64,000 bases of DNA from Ypsolopha sequella (taxonomy: Eukaryota > Arthropoda > Insecta > Lepidoptera > Ypsolophidae), in contig OW203998.1 of the NCBI GenBank assembly GCA_934047225.1, forward strand, positions 15,887,280 to 15,951,279. The letters are read 5' to 3'. Shown piece by piece: positions 44,280 to 54,604 of this stretch. The notes beneath the pieces were generated by a model. It ran no database searches and was not told the origin of the DNA. It saw only the letters and a program-made list of their open reading frames with translations. How positions within the stretch are numbered: the first letter of the stretch is position 1; each line of letters opens with the position of its first letter. The translations under genes and the position numbers were made by a program.

Positions 44280-44445
44280 AGAGTGTATATAAAAAGCCGG
44301 AGGCACGCAGGGAGGGCAACCCTCGTCTGCCGTAACAAAGTGCAGGCAACCCTGCGAACCGGAGCGGCTGAGGCTGGTCGCCGAAGGCGACCAACAAGCT
44401 GAAGCTGCGGAGGTGAGCATGGGTGTCTGCACTTTGTTACGCAAG
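44280..44445 (+). promoter_or_regulatory. TATA-like box followed by a GC-rich double hairpin
   Basis: 'tatataaaaag' at 44286-44296 precedes a GC-rich block. 'cgtaacaaagtgcag' (44331-44345) and its reverse complement 'ctgcactttgttacg' (44427-44441) form an outer stem, and 'tggtcgccgaaggcgacca' an inner one. A donor-like 'GAG|GTGAGC' lies at about 44411. It could be a promoter with a structured 5' exon, or an RNA gene. The minus-strand ORF across it looks like a by-product of GC richness. Confidence 0.4.
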
Positions 44446-45005
44446 GGCGAAGGGGTTGCACTTCCCGCAGTGCCGGAGCCGATGCAGAAGTGAAATTTTT
44501 GTCAAAAAATTTACTTCTATACGGATAGGTTGAATTGGTCCTAAAATCGGCTTCTGCATTGGTAGGTTCAGATGGGGAATGGGCCCTCCTCCCCCCCTCC
44601 AACCACCCCCAGCCAGTTTAATTTTACAAAATAATGTAAATATAACCTCAAAATTTTATAAAATAAATAATTAATTTCTCAAAAATTATACATTTCCGCA
44701 CAAAATAAAATATACTAGGGGAATAGGGGAGCCCCCCCTACCCCCCCCCCCCCCCTCACTCCCACCCCCCAATTAAGGACGCACGATTCAAAAATTTTAC
44801 CTACGTCTTACCCTAGGTCTTACATGATGCGTCGGCAGCTTCGAAGGTGCGGACACGTCTCGTGGTACAAAGATGAACGAGGCCCTGAATGGTGCGGGCT
44901 TGTATATACAGAGGCAAGTACGCGGTTTTAAGAAACACCGCAAAACTGGCCTCGACGCCAAACACGACGAGTTAAAAGCCCGACCACCCGCGGCTATTCA
45001 CTGTG
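44446..45005. other. Flank of the DIRS element with long C-tract
   Basis: C-rich runs lie at 44596-44612 and 44732-44772. The ORF at 44873-45091 runs into the DIRS terminal repeat and is not credible past 45005. Nothing else is recognised. Confidence 0.4.
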
Positions 45006-45030
45006 ATTATACTCGTGCTTCGTCCTCGAG

Positions 45031-45171
45031 ATTAGATATAAGTACACATGTAGTATCACACATCGTGTGGCCATTCCTGCACTATAGTTGAAAGAAAAAA
45101 ACAATCTACCTACATTTTTTTTTTTTTTTTTGTCTGTAGGTAGTTACTGTCCCGACCGCCGATCATCATCA
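45031..45171 (+). repeat. DIRS left inverted terminal repeat
   Basis: 'gattagatataagtacacat' to 'cccgaccgccgatcatcat' reappears inverted at 50012-50158. Bases 45006-45030 form the outer, left-specific end ('attatactcgtgcttcgtcc'). Confidence 0.9.
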
Positions 45172-45458
45172 TTCACATTTTAGTGCTCGGCTGTTCCGCA
45201 CGTTTTTTAAGTCCCGGGTATTTGAAACCGTAAAGATTGTGAAATGCTTAAAAGAAAGCATTCTGATCATAGTGGGTAAGAATATATTTCACATAAACTG
45301 AAGAAATTGCAGAGAAAAATTAAGAAAGGTCGTCGCAAACACCGAACAGAAGAATCCACTTTGCCTTCACCCGCAGGTTCACGGAATTGTGCGCCTTCGC
45401 TGATACACCTATCAGGTGAATATTTTTTGAGTGTAAAAGTAGTGAACCTTTACACTTT

Positions 45459-45906
45459 ACAACAAAATAATTAAAACAACAGATACTCGGACAGTACTTT
45501 GGTCTGTACCATCTCTGTTATCAATCAATAGACAAGTCTATACAGGTTTGCGTGTTTTTTCTTTGGAATTGCACTACCTGGAAATAGTATTGCGAACAGT
45601 ACTTTGGGCTGTTTCTTTACTATCGGTGTGGGCACTAGCCTACCGACTAGTCTTTTTTCGCTGAAGAAAAATCGTTTACAGTTTTATCAACAACATAATT
45701 AATACAACAGATACTCGGACAGTACTTTGGTCTGTACCATCTCTGTTATCAATCAATAGACAAGTTTATACAGGTTTGCGTGTTTTTTCTTTGGAATTGC
45801 ACTACCTGGAAATAGTATTGCAAACAGTACTTTGGGCTGTTTCTTTACTATCGGTGTGGGCACTAGCCTACCGACTAGTCTTTTTTCGCTGAAGAAAAAT
45901 CGTTTA
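45459..45906 (+). repeat. 228-bp tandem duplication in the DIRS leader
   Basis: Copies 45459-45678 and 45687-45906 have a 228-bp period and differ at only a few positions (for example caagtcta/caagttta and ttgcgaac/ttgcaaac). Each copy contains 'ggacagtactttggtctgta' and 'aacagtactttgggctgt'. The unit lies just upstream of gag. Confidence 0.9.
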
Positions 45907-45950
45907 TTTTTCGACTACTGGCAGCGAAAATTTACAATCACGAGAATCTT

Positions 45951-46672
45951 GTGATGGAGGATCAAGCGGACGAGATTATCGTAATACAAGATGGAAATGG
46001 TTCTGCCGTCAATGTTGCTACCGCATCAGTGGCACAAAATAGTGACGTCACGCGACGACGGGGTGGCGGCGCATCACCTACGCACGGAGATGCGAATATC
46101 GGCTCAAACGATGAAACCGTCGCTGCGGTCGAGACACCTGGTCTTGATACTAAACTATTAGAAATAATAGGCGAGGATCTGTCTTTGCGGATCCGAAAAA
46201 CGATATTGCGGTACGTTTTGATTATATATCTACGAATGGGATAACGAAAGAAATCCGAAAAGAGTTACTTAGTAAGTATCTAGTACCAGGCAACTGCTCT
46301 CTTATTGATGCTCCAAAGTTGAATCCGGAGATGGCGGCCGCTTTTACAGAACTAAACTCTAACAGAGACAGAATAATAGCTAGTGCGATTGCCTGCTTAG
46401 GAGAAGTAATCACCCTAGTGCTTTCTATGGAAGAAAGAAATACCGCCCTTTTGCAGTTACTGATGGATGTCGGTCGGATTTTGTGTGACGGACAACACAC
46501 GGATTCAATAAACAGACGCAGTTTTGTCCTTTCTACTTTAAAGAAGGATTTGAAAGATCAAGTCCAAAAGACTAGCATTGGCAATCTCCTTTTTGGGAAG
46601 GCCCTTGCTGATACCTTGAAAACTGCAAAGGCAATAAATAAATCCGGAGCTGATTTAACCGCCACTTCGTAA
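45951..46672 (+). pseudogene. DIRS gag-like ORF with one frameshift
   Basis: The frame starts MMEDQADEIIVIQDGNG and continues to 'LLEIIGEDLSLR' near 46190, where reading must shift to another frame to continue 'DPKNDIAVRFDYISTNGITK' and on through 'LNPEMAAAFTELNSNRDRII', 'LLMDVGRILCDGQHTDSINR' to a stop at 46672. The acidic disordered start and this helical core resemble the ORF1/gag products of DIRS elements. The protein should bind the element RNA. One indel disables it. A GC-rich, Ala/Pro-rich tail (46700-46933) follows in another frame. Confidence 0.75.
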
Positions 46673-47049
46673 AATTACGTTGCGAAGCCTCCACCATCAA
46701 AGATGAAGCCCTTTCAACCTGACAGGGTCTTTAAACTGGAAACCGCCTCCCCGAGTCGCAGGCAGGCAGTCGAGCATAGTACTATGACGCGACCATCTAT
46801 GACGCAAGCTTGCACCGCCGCCCCACCCCCCGCCGCCACCGCCCCCGCGGCCGGCCCAGTTCTCGAGGAGCCAGCCGCAGCGCGCGGGCACATCGAGGCC
46901 CTCGCAGCCGACCTACCCTCGAGCCGTCGCTAAACATGGTAAAGTACGCCGGCAGATTGTTTTTACTTCTATGATCAATGGTCAAAAATCACAGATGACC
47001 CAACTATCCTTTGATGGAAAAAATGATATGAGATCCTTTTTACACAGGC

Positions 47050-47770
47050 CGTGGTACGGTACCAGACGCCTTTAGAGCCATCTTATTCTAAAGCTGAAAA
47101 AACACTTTATAAAGAAGTTATCAGTATCAGTAATTTAATTTCTATTGGTGCCGTTTCTAAATGCCAACCCTGCGAGGGCCAATACATATCAAGTATTTTT
47201 CTAACCCCAAAACCAAACGGTAGTTATAGATTTATTCGAAACCTAAAAAATTACAATAAATTCATTATAGCTATGTGTACTGGAAAATATGTGTATATAG
47301 GATATGTGTAGTGTTAAAACTCATAACAAAAAACTGTTTCATGAGTACATTTGATTTTAAAGACGCATATTTTTTAATTAAAATATGTAATAAATCAAAA
47401 AAGTACTTAAAATTCATATGGGACCAAGAAATATATGAATTTAACGTTCTTGATGACCTGTCTTATAGAATCTATTTATAAAGCATGCTTAAATAATCTA
47501 AATGATACAAAATACTTGTTGCAAGCTTTAGGTTTCATTATAAATTGTGACAAAAGTACCTTAAAGCCAAGTACTAATCATAAGTTCTTAGGCTTCATTA
47601 TACATTCCGAAAATTTTCAAGTGACGTTGTCTCTCGAAAAAATTTGTAAGGTACGTAAACAGATACAAAAATTCCGCAAGCTAAAAAGATGTAAAGTTTG
47701 CGAATTTGCAAAATTGTTGGGTCTGCTTACATTGGTTTGCCCAGCTATCGAATACAGCTGGCTTTACTGA
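47050..47770 (+). pseudogene. DIRS reverse transcriptase, core deleted
   Basis: Matches to DIRS RT appear in order: 'EGQYISSIFLTPKPNGSYRF' and 'IRNLKNYNKFI' (47150-47265), then 'STFDFKDAYFLIKI' with the motif A aspartates and 'YLKFIWDQEIYEFN' (47345-47445). The next bases read 'VLDDL', apparently what is left of the catalytic Y-L-D-D, so the region between motif A and motif C has been lost in one deletion. After a frame change 'LQALGFIINCDKSTLKPSTN', 'HKFLGFIIHSENFQ' and 'LVCPAIEYSWLY' complete the thumb/connection. Several stops are present, and the enzyme is inactive. Confidence 0.85.
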
Positions 47771-47841
47771 ATATCTTTCTAGTGATTTTAATTGGTGGTC
47801 TGCAGCTGTCAATAGACCATTCTACTCCTTGTAAATCTTTA

Positions 47842-48620
47842 GCGATGCCTCAACTAAGGGGGGATGGAGGGCCGCGTGCGATGGAGAGATTGCTAGTGGA
47901 TTGTGGAGTGTGGAAGAGCAATTGAAACATATTAATGAATTAGAGATCTTGGCAGTTTATTTTGGGTTAAATGTTTTCGCCATAACTGTCACAATTGTCA
48001 GATTATATTACTTATCGATAGTACAACCGCGATTGCATACGTTAATCGTATAGGCGGTGTACAGTTTCCCCACCCGACGCAGGCGTCGAGACTTATGCCA
48101 GTGGTGTGAAGCTCGACAGATAAATGTATATGCATCGTATATAAGTTCGGCTGATAATGCTGTTGCGGATGCTGAGTCGAGACTTATACATCCAGATATC
48201 GAGTGGGAATTCTCCGATAGAGCCTTAGAAGGATACCATCTAAATTTGGATATCCCAAAATAGGTACCTTCGATAGTCGAATAAAAAAAAAAAAATGCGA
48301 GAAATATATATCATGGCACAAAGATCCAGATGTTTTTTCTATTCGCTTTGACAGTGCCATGGTCGCATTTTTTACTTTTATGGATTTCCACCATTTTCTC
48401 TCATTCTAAAAATAAAAATTTGCAAACGACAAAGCTAAAGGTATTCTTGTTATCCCATATTGGCCGACGCAGCCATGGTACCCATATTTAATCAACTTAA
48501 AATTTCTGAACTCGACGTTCACCGACAGCTTACCTTGGTTGCCGGAGTATTGTCAGGAGCTCGATGTTTGGAAAAGGGTTCTCACAAGAGTCAACACATG
48601 TAATGTTAGCCTCTCTTTAA
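47842..48620 (+). pseudogene. DIRS RNase H domain and C-terminal extension, frameshifted
   Basis: From 47842 'SDASTKGGWRAACDGEIASG' and 'LWSVEEQLKHINELEILAVY' give the first catalytic D and E of RNase H. After a frameshift 'LLIDSTTAIAYVNRIGGVQF' holds the second D, and after another 'QWCEARQINVYASYISSADN' and 'AVADAESR' the last (48099-48180). About 48440-48510 'VIPYWPTQPWYPYLINL' is the conserved DIRS segment beyond RNase H. At least three disruptions. Confidence 0.85.
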
Positions 48621-48639
48621 CTCAATAACTCTTGACTTT

Positions 48640-49541
48640 GATAACTCAATAAAACAGTACGATGTTTGCTTGAAGAAGTGGTTCACATTTTGTAATGAAC
48701 AAAATTTAGTTTTTTATGAGGCGTCAATACCAAATAATATATATCATTAAATTTTTGACTTATTTTTTTTCAAGAAGGTGCTCAGTATAATAGCACTTTG
48801 AATAGTTGCAGATCTGCACTATCCCTTATTTTTTGAACAAGTTTTTGGAAGAGATAAAAAATTAAAACATTTTTTCAAGGGCATATTTCGGCTACGTGCA
48901 ACAAAGCCCAAGTACAACGTAATGTGGTACAAATCTCAGGTCTTACTTTTCTTAGCTGGATGATACCTTAACGAAATTCTAGGCTTAGAAAAGCTTACTA
49001 AAAAAACTAGTCACTTTTTTGGCACTGGTTACTGCTCATCGAGCACAAACAATTACACAAATAAACATTAAAAACATAACAATACATTCAGATAAAATCA
49101 CTATTATGATTCCTGATTTAGAGAGTAGGATCTTTCCAACTATATCTAAATTTACCTTTTTTATTTTTGAAGAAAATCTTAAAATACGCCAGGAAAAACG
49201 TTATTAGCATACTTAAAAATTACTGAAGGTGTACGTCATTCCGAAAATTTGTTTATCAGTTTCCGGAAACCTCACAATACGGTAACTGTACAAACCATCA
49301 GTCGATGGATTAAGCGGACATTAGAGGAGAGTGATATTGACGTCTCGATCTTTACGGCGCCCAGCACAAGGCATGCGGCCACCTCAGAAGCTAACAAGGC
49401 GTAAATATTGAAACAATCCGTAAAACTGCGGGATGAAGCAGTAGCTCCACCGCATTTTCCAAATTTTATAATAGAGATATTCATAGCAATATTTCAACAG
49501 ACGCATTTGCCAGAAGTATTATTAATGATTCCTTCAATTAA
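48640..49541 (+). pseudogene. DIRS tyrosine recombinase (YR), frameshifted
   Basis: This enzyme joins circular element DNA to the genome. The N-terminal DNA-binding part is seen as 'YDVCLKKWFTFCNEQNLVFY' (about 48660-48720) and 'HFFKGIFRLRATKPKYNVMW' (about 48870-48930). The catalytic part gives 'LVTAHRAQTITQI' (first Arg, 49019-49065), then 'VQTISRWIKRTLEESDIDVS' and 'IFTAPSTRHAATS' (box II Arg; the usual preceding His is Pro here), and in a shifted frame 'FYNRDIHSNISTDAFARS' with the nucleophilic Tyr, ending at 49541. Stops and frame changes between blocks make it a pseudogene. Confidence 0.85.
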
Positions 49542-49813
49542 TAAATAATAAGTCAGTATGACTTGTTTATTTTCAATTTTAAATTTTTACCGTATTACAA
49601 ATGCTTCTCACCAAATGTTTGTAATAAGGAATAAACATGAATGTAATCTAAATTTTTTTAGTTAATTACACATATTAATTACATATATATGTGTTATGGA
49701 ATTAAGAACTTAAAGTAAATATTTTGTTTAAATAATAAATGAGACATGGGATTATGAGGGAGTCACCCTTAAAGTAGCTGCTTCTTTTTTCACGACTACA
49801 AATCTCTAAATAT

Positions 49814-49937
49814 CTACATGTGTACTTATATCTAATCTCGAGGACGAAGCACGAGTATAATTAATGATTAAACGAACTTACCTGTACGTGAAGTTCAATC
49901 ATAATTATACGAAGTGCTTCGTCCGAAGAGATTAGAT
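49814..49937 (+). repeat. DIRS internal complementary region (ICR)
   Basis: 49814-49861 is the reverse complement of 45006-45053 (left outer end); 49862-49937 is the reverse complement of 50144-50219 (right outer end). The join 'agtataat|taatgatt' is where the two ends would meet in a circle. Confidence 0.9.
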
Positions 49938-50011
49938 CCCTCCCCCCCTAAATTTTCAATTAATCCCAAAAGACGTCGTGAAAATAACATGATATGGTAG
50001 CTCTAAACTAA

Positions 50012-50158
50012 ATGATGATCGGCGGTCGGGACAGTAACTACCTACAGACAAAAAAAAAAAAAAAAATGTAGGTAGATTGTTTTTTTCTTTCAACTATAGT
50101 GCAGGAATGGCCACACGATGTGTGATACTACATGTGTACTTATATCTAATCTCTTCGG
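50012..50158 (-). repeat. DIRS right inverted terminal repeat
   Basis: Inverted match to 45031-45171, including the A-tract next to 'gtaggtagattg'. 50159-50225 is the right-specific outer end, ending 'taatcattaattata'. Confidence 0.9.
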
Positions 50159-50225
50159 ACGAAGCACTTCGTATAATTATGATTGAACTTCACGTACAGG
50201 TAAGTTCGTTTAATCATTAATTATA

Positions 50226-51139
50226 TGACGGTATGGTATGCTCACGTGCGCTCAGCCATCTTCGGGCGCACCAGCACCGTAACGACCAAGAGTCGAAGTC
50301 ATGCCGAAAACGTTCCAGTGGATCAAAACTTTATGTTGAGTTCGTTGTATATTTAATTATTTTAACATGTAATTACGTACCTACATTACAAAAATAAAGT
50401 ATTCATTAAATTCCGATTTTCATTAAACATGGTTTTATTAGAGAATTCACAACATTGAACAATTTTGTTTTATCTTTTCTTGAGCTTAGTTTATATGACT
50501 TAAACTGATAAAAACTGGACAAATGCAAAGTAAAATAGCACTACCGTATAGAAACTTTAATAATTACCTTAAAGGGAGAACTCATCAACGTGGGTCCACT
50601 CCAGAAACCCTATCTCGAATAGTTTACTAGTTGATGGTCTGACAGAGATTGCACGAAATTAGAGAGCCTTTAGTATACGTGACCCAAAGTGTTTGCATGG
50701 TCTGTTCTGAACGAATCACTGTTCAAAATTAATCGTCATAATTATACAATTATATGTACACTCAATCCTCATAGGTTTTTTATTTATTTATTTATTACTT
50801 ATTTTGGAAAACTAGCGACTATTTTAATTAAAATAGTAAAAAACTTAAATTAACTCTAGCTAGTCATTTAAAGTTTCCGCAGATAGCCTTAGACTAAATA
50901 ACACTTAATAAAACCACGACAAGTTATAAACAGTTTAAAATCAGGTTAATTACACAAGAAATAGCTCTTATTCAAAGAATGGGTTAGTAAGAAGACGTCT
51001 CACCGAAGTGATACTGCTATGGAATAATTCCATAACATTAACATTTTGAGATAAACAATTAAAACAGGTTAACAGGTTCGCCAAACATAAGAATTTTGTT
51101 TATAGTTAGTTCTTACTGTAGGCAAGAAGAAAGTATTAC
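50226..51139. other. Non-coding DNA after the DIRS element
   Basis: No ORF of note, only AT-rich DNA. 'aaaataaagtattcattaaa' near 50390 resembles a polyadenylation area without any gene attached. Confidence 0.35.
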
Positions 51140-51300
51140 ATTAACACCGATTCGGCACAACACAATTTGACTTAATTGACAGGACTAAACTTAATTTAAG
51201 TGTTCTGTCCTTTTCTTTCTGTATCGAAAAGACAAAGACGGGACGCTCAAAATAAGGTTAGGCTTGTTAGTTGTGTTGCGCCGAATCGACACCAATGCCT
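51140..51300. repeat. Inverted-repeat element (~160 bp)
   Basis: 'caccgattcggcacaacaca' on the left and, inverted, 'gtgtcgattcggcgcaacac' on the right bracket a second inner foldback around 'ttttctttctgtatcgaaaa'. Likely a MITE or SINE-like repeat. The ORF crossing it is spurious. Confidence 0.55.
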
Positions 51301-52285
51301 ACGATTTCGATTTGGGGCCAGAAAAAAAGGTGCAAAATGTATTCCGAAAACATGTTTTAATACACAAGCAGCGGTATTTCAGTTGCTAAGACGCGAAACC
51401 TGCGTCGAATCCTGCTGGTTGAGCTTACATCAATAGTTTTTCGTAATTGTGTACACTTACCACTTGCTGAACGGTGAAAAAAAATTGTGAATAAAACATG
51501 CCCTAAAAAGCGTGTATTTGTGCCCGAAGTACAGTGGTAAGTCTCACCTCCTATCACGTTGGGACGTAAAAATCGTCAGTAAGAAGAAGATGTATGAGTG
51601 TTGTTGACTGTTCCCTTCATAAACCCGCATCATAAGGTGTGTGGAATTCCTTCGCTCGATCTCGTTCATTCCAAACTATACGCAACTAGTAGGTAAAATT
51701 CGTGTATATTAGCTTCACAAATAGGAATAACAGCATTCCAAAATAAAGCTAAGCAATTTTCTATGGATGCGTCTGCGCCACGCCACGCCGAACCGGTAGA
51801 AAAAATATCCAAGATTTGCAGCCCCAACAAACACTTACAGTATGAAACAACTCAGACCCAGGGGTTCTATCGGTAAATTTACTTAAGACTTAAAGTATCG
51901 TGAATGACCTTGAGCGTTTGACCTCTAACCAACATAAAACGGGAAGAGCGCCATCTAGCAAAATACTCATGATATGACAATTAAATGTCTTCAGATGCGA
52001 TAGCGAAATAAATGCAACAGAGTTTTTACCTAACTATGCCTACAACTAAATGTGTCTCTCAGAGTCAAACGTTTCAACTAATATTCTACTTGTGAATTGT
52101 TATAAATACGAAATATATTAGAACTTACGATTCAGTATGTGCACCCCCTGCCAGTACACATACGGTATAATGGCATATTACTGGGTTTAAAAATATTTTA
52201 CTACTTTTAATTCAATATTCAATTTAGTACATAGCTTTAGGTACACGTTTCAAAAAGCAAATAGTGTTTTCTTCATTTTTGTTAT
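51301..52285. other. AT-rich stretch, no gene recognised
   Basis: Nothing beyond short chance ORFs is seen. Confidence 0.35.
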
Positions 52286-52361
52286 TCTTTTGTCAAATTC
52301 CTTAATAATATATAAGACAATCTTAATCTTTTGTCAAATTCCTTGATAATAAATAAGACAG
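52286..52361 (+). repeat. Two tandem units of 41-bp period
   Basis: 'cttttgtcaaattccttaat' and 'cttttgtcaaattccttgat' begin 41 bases apart and share their following bases ('aata.ataagaca'). Confidence 0.7.
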
Positions 52362-52425
52362 TCGCAGTCCGCATGTGTCTCTGTGTTCGCTGATAACTTC
52401 CAAATTTTTAAATTGATTTCAATGC

Positions 52426-52591
52426 TGGGGCTCTACCGCGTAATTCTCATTTGTATCAACTTCAAGCAAATGCATGCGAAATTCAACGCGTGCAAAAGAG
52501 ATGGCATGTTAGGCGGGCGTCGTCGCACGCACGTCAAATTTCAATCTCAAGTTGATGTTGATGAAAATGAGAATTACGCGGTAGACCCGCT
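52426..52591. repeat. Imperfect hairpin with 'ctaccgcgtaattctcattt' arms
   Basis: The left arm from 52433 is mirrored by 'aaatgagaattacgcggtag' ending near 52585; similarity extends inward for about 50 bases. The outermost 'gggtctaccgcg' is shared with the hairpin at 40161-40289, suggesting one family. The 85-codon ORF over it is probably a by-product. Confidence 0.7.
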
Positions 52592-53097
52592 GTTTCCATT
52601 ACAGCTTAGAACATCTTATAAGGAAGTTCTGTATGTATAACACACTAGCTTTTGTTTGCGGATTCGCCTGCCGAGATATCGCTATATGACTAACTTGACA
52701 AACAAAGCTCACTCTGAGTACCTATGAATTAATGTACATATTTGAAATAACGATAATTAAATTTGTTATTATTTATTATTAAAATATGAAGCTATAAGAT
52801 AAACAAGGATACAAGTTGGAACTAAGTGGAACTTTTTTTAATTTCGAACTTAAAAGTGATAATTACTTACTTAATACATATACTACATACATATACTTTT
52901 ACATGTATAATTTTATTCATTAAATAAACAATACTTAAATACTCAAAATAAACATACGTAAGATAATATTATTTAATAATATATATATATTAGTAAAACA
53001 TATTAAATACATAAATATTCTAACTAATAAAATGCAGATAGGTAAAAACAAAAATTAACTCTAATAACATCTATTACGGTTTGTGTTACATTTAATG
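52592..53097. other. AT-rich stretch, nothing recognised
   Basis: High AT content with TATA runs near 52980; no coding sequence. Confidence 0.35.
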
Positions 53098-53217
53098 TAA
53101 AAAATTATTGTTGAAGTCCTAATTATGGTATTTTGCCGCGGTGTTCATGGCCTTGTTTAAAAAATTATTGTTGAAGTCCTAATTATGGTATTTTGCCGCG
53201 GTGTTCATGGCCTTGTT
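53098..53217 (+). repeat. Perfect 60-bp tandem duplication
   Basis: The unit containing 'ttgaagtcctaattatggta' and 'ttgccgcggtgttcatggcc' occurs twice in a row with no difference. Flanks are single-copy here. Confidence 0.95.
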
Positions 53218-54104
53218 TAAAACGCGTTCCAGTAAGTCACCACTGGGTACCGCCGTAAATAATTGTACTTTTTTTCTTCTGTGTGTGTCGCCTGATGAGT
53301 TTCAGTTTTTCCATAAAAACTGATGATCTCTATTGCATTCTAGATTAAGTATAGTAAAGTATATTAGAAGACGTATTGAAATACAAGAAATTACTGCAAA
53401 CAAACATGAAGTGACGATATTTACATAATAAATGGACATCACATTTTTTCCATTGTCTAATAAATGTAACATGTCGCCAATCCCTTTACGACCATTATAT
53501 AACAGGATGCGGTCAAAAGAGTCAAATGTTTATAAAGTTGAGTATTTTTGCATATACCTAAATAACGTACCTTTTGCTTTCTGTACTAGTCATAAGAATA
53601 TTTATTTATACACACAAAATATTTGTTGCTAATGGTTTGTCTCCTTTTTTGGTTCACGAATGTTATTTTTGGTGTGTTACCAATTTTATCGAAAACCGTC
53701 AAAAATCTGACATCTCTAAGTATTTTTTTGCGTATGGCAACTCGTTGATACAATATGGACAACACAACAAACTAATCCGCCATCTCCTTTTTCTTCTGAG
53801 TGGGTCGACGTCTCAGTCGTGAATTTGTCGTGAGTGTTTTGAATGGGATTTAGCTTGGAATTAATAAGGTAAATATTCAAATACTATGTTAGTTGTATAT
53901 TTTGTGCCTATATCTATTAATGCTTGTAACAATTATGTGTTTTTATCGTCGCTGGCATTATTAATTTCCAAAGGAGAACATTTTAAGGTTATGTCGCGCG
54001 TGTTTTTTATTCACGATCGTTACCGTGTGTTACCATGTGTTATGGATGTGTTACGTAACATTCGTGAAATTAGGACGTATTCATATTGGCACAGATTTAT
54101 AGTT
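53218..54104. other. AT-rich stretch with chance ORFs
   Basis: ORFs of 66-82 codons (53432, 53574, 53886; all plus strand) have no recognisable domain and overlap in different frames. Confidence 0.35.
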
Positions 54105-54109
54105 GACTA

Positions 54110-54245
54110 ACTAATTACATCATTTACGTAATTGATAAAGGCCGGCACCGTATCTGCTCCCCCTAGGTTGCAGATGGCCTGGAAGGCGGTGACCACCTAC
54201 CATTAGGTGGGCCGTCCGTTTGTGTGCCTCCCTAAGTTATAAAAA
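54110..54245 (+). repeat. LINE 3' tail-like fragment
   Basis: 'ggccggcaccgtatctgctc', 'ggttgcagatggcctgg' and 'taccattaggtgggccgt' followed by an A-rich end resemble the 3' UTR of abundant lepidopteran LINEs (recalled, not checked). Confidence 0.5.
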
Positions 54246-54604
54246 AATTAAACAAAAACTATCTAATCAACCTTGCTCTTAGGCAGGTAATCATTGGTAT
54301 TCTTGTTTTCAGATGCCGCTAACTAATTCCGAAAAGCAAAAAATAATCCAATTCAAAATCGACGAAGATTTCAATAAATTTAAGATTTACTAACTATAAT
54401 TAAAAAACATAAGGGCACCATTTTGACTTTCATTTTAAACAGACCTTAATTAAACTCACGATTGTTACGTTATCTTGAATGTTACTTATGTATGGCCAAC
54501 GTGTGTTACTGGTTCACGAATGTTAAAGTACACATTTTTACGGCGATACCCCACTAGGAAATACCTCAGACTTCCCGTAGGGTTTTAATGACATGACGAT
54601 GTTT
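54246..54604. other. AT-rich stretch, nothing recognised
   Basis: 'ggttcacgaatgtta' occurs at about 54510 and also near 53650, but the surroundings do not match well. No gene. Confidence 0.35.

Larger units (their letters stand above)
45006..50225 (+). mobile_element. DIRS-type tyrosine-recombinase retrotransposon (decayed, termini preserved)
   Basis: The order gag, RT, RNase H, tyrosine recombinase on one strand, with inverted terminal repeats (45031-45171 against 50012-50158) and an internal complementary region (49814-49937), is diagnostic of DIRS elements, which integrate as circles through a recombinase instead of an integrase. The first part of the internal region is complementary to the left outer end (45006-45053) and the second to the right outer end (50144-50225), i.e. 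the circle junction. All coding regions carry frameshifts or stops. No methyltransferase domain was seen. Confidence 0.9.

Noticed and set aside
44202..44602. Minus-strand ORFs of 80 and 115 codons over the GC-rich block
   Set aside because: They overlap in different frames, follow the GC-rich hairpins, and show no domain; likely a by-product of composition.
46697..46985. Minus-strand Gly/Arg-rich ORFs over the DIRS gag tail
   Set aside because: They are shadows of the Ala/Pro-rich plus-strand tail of the DIRS gag region.
52383..52640. 85-codon ORF across the hairpin
   Set aside because: Its open frame is produced by the two hairpin arms; no independent support.
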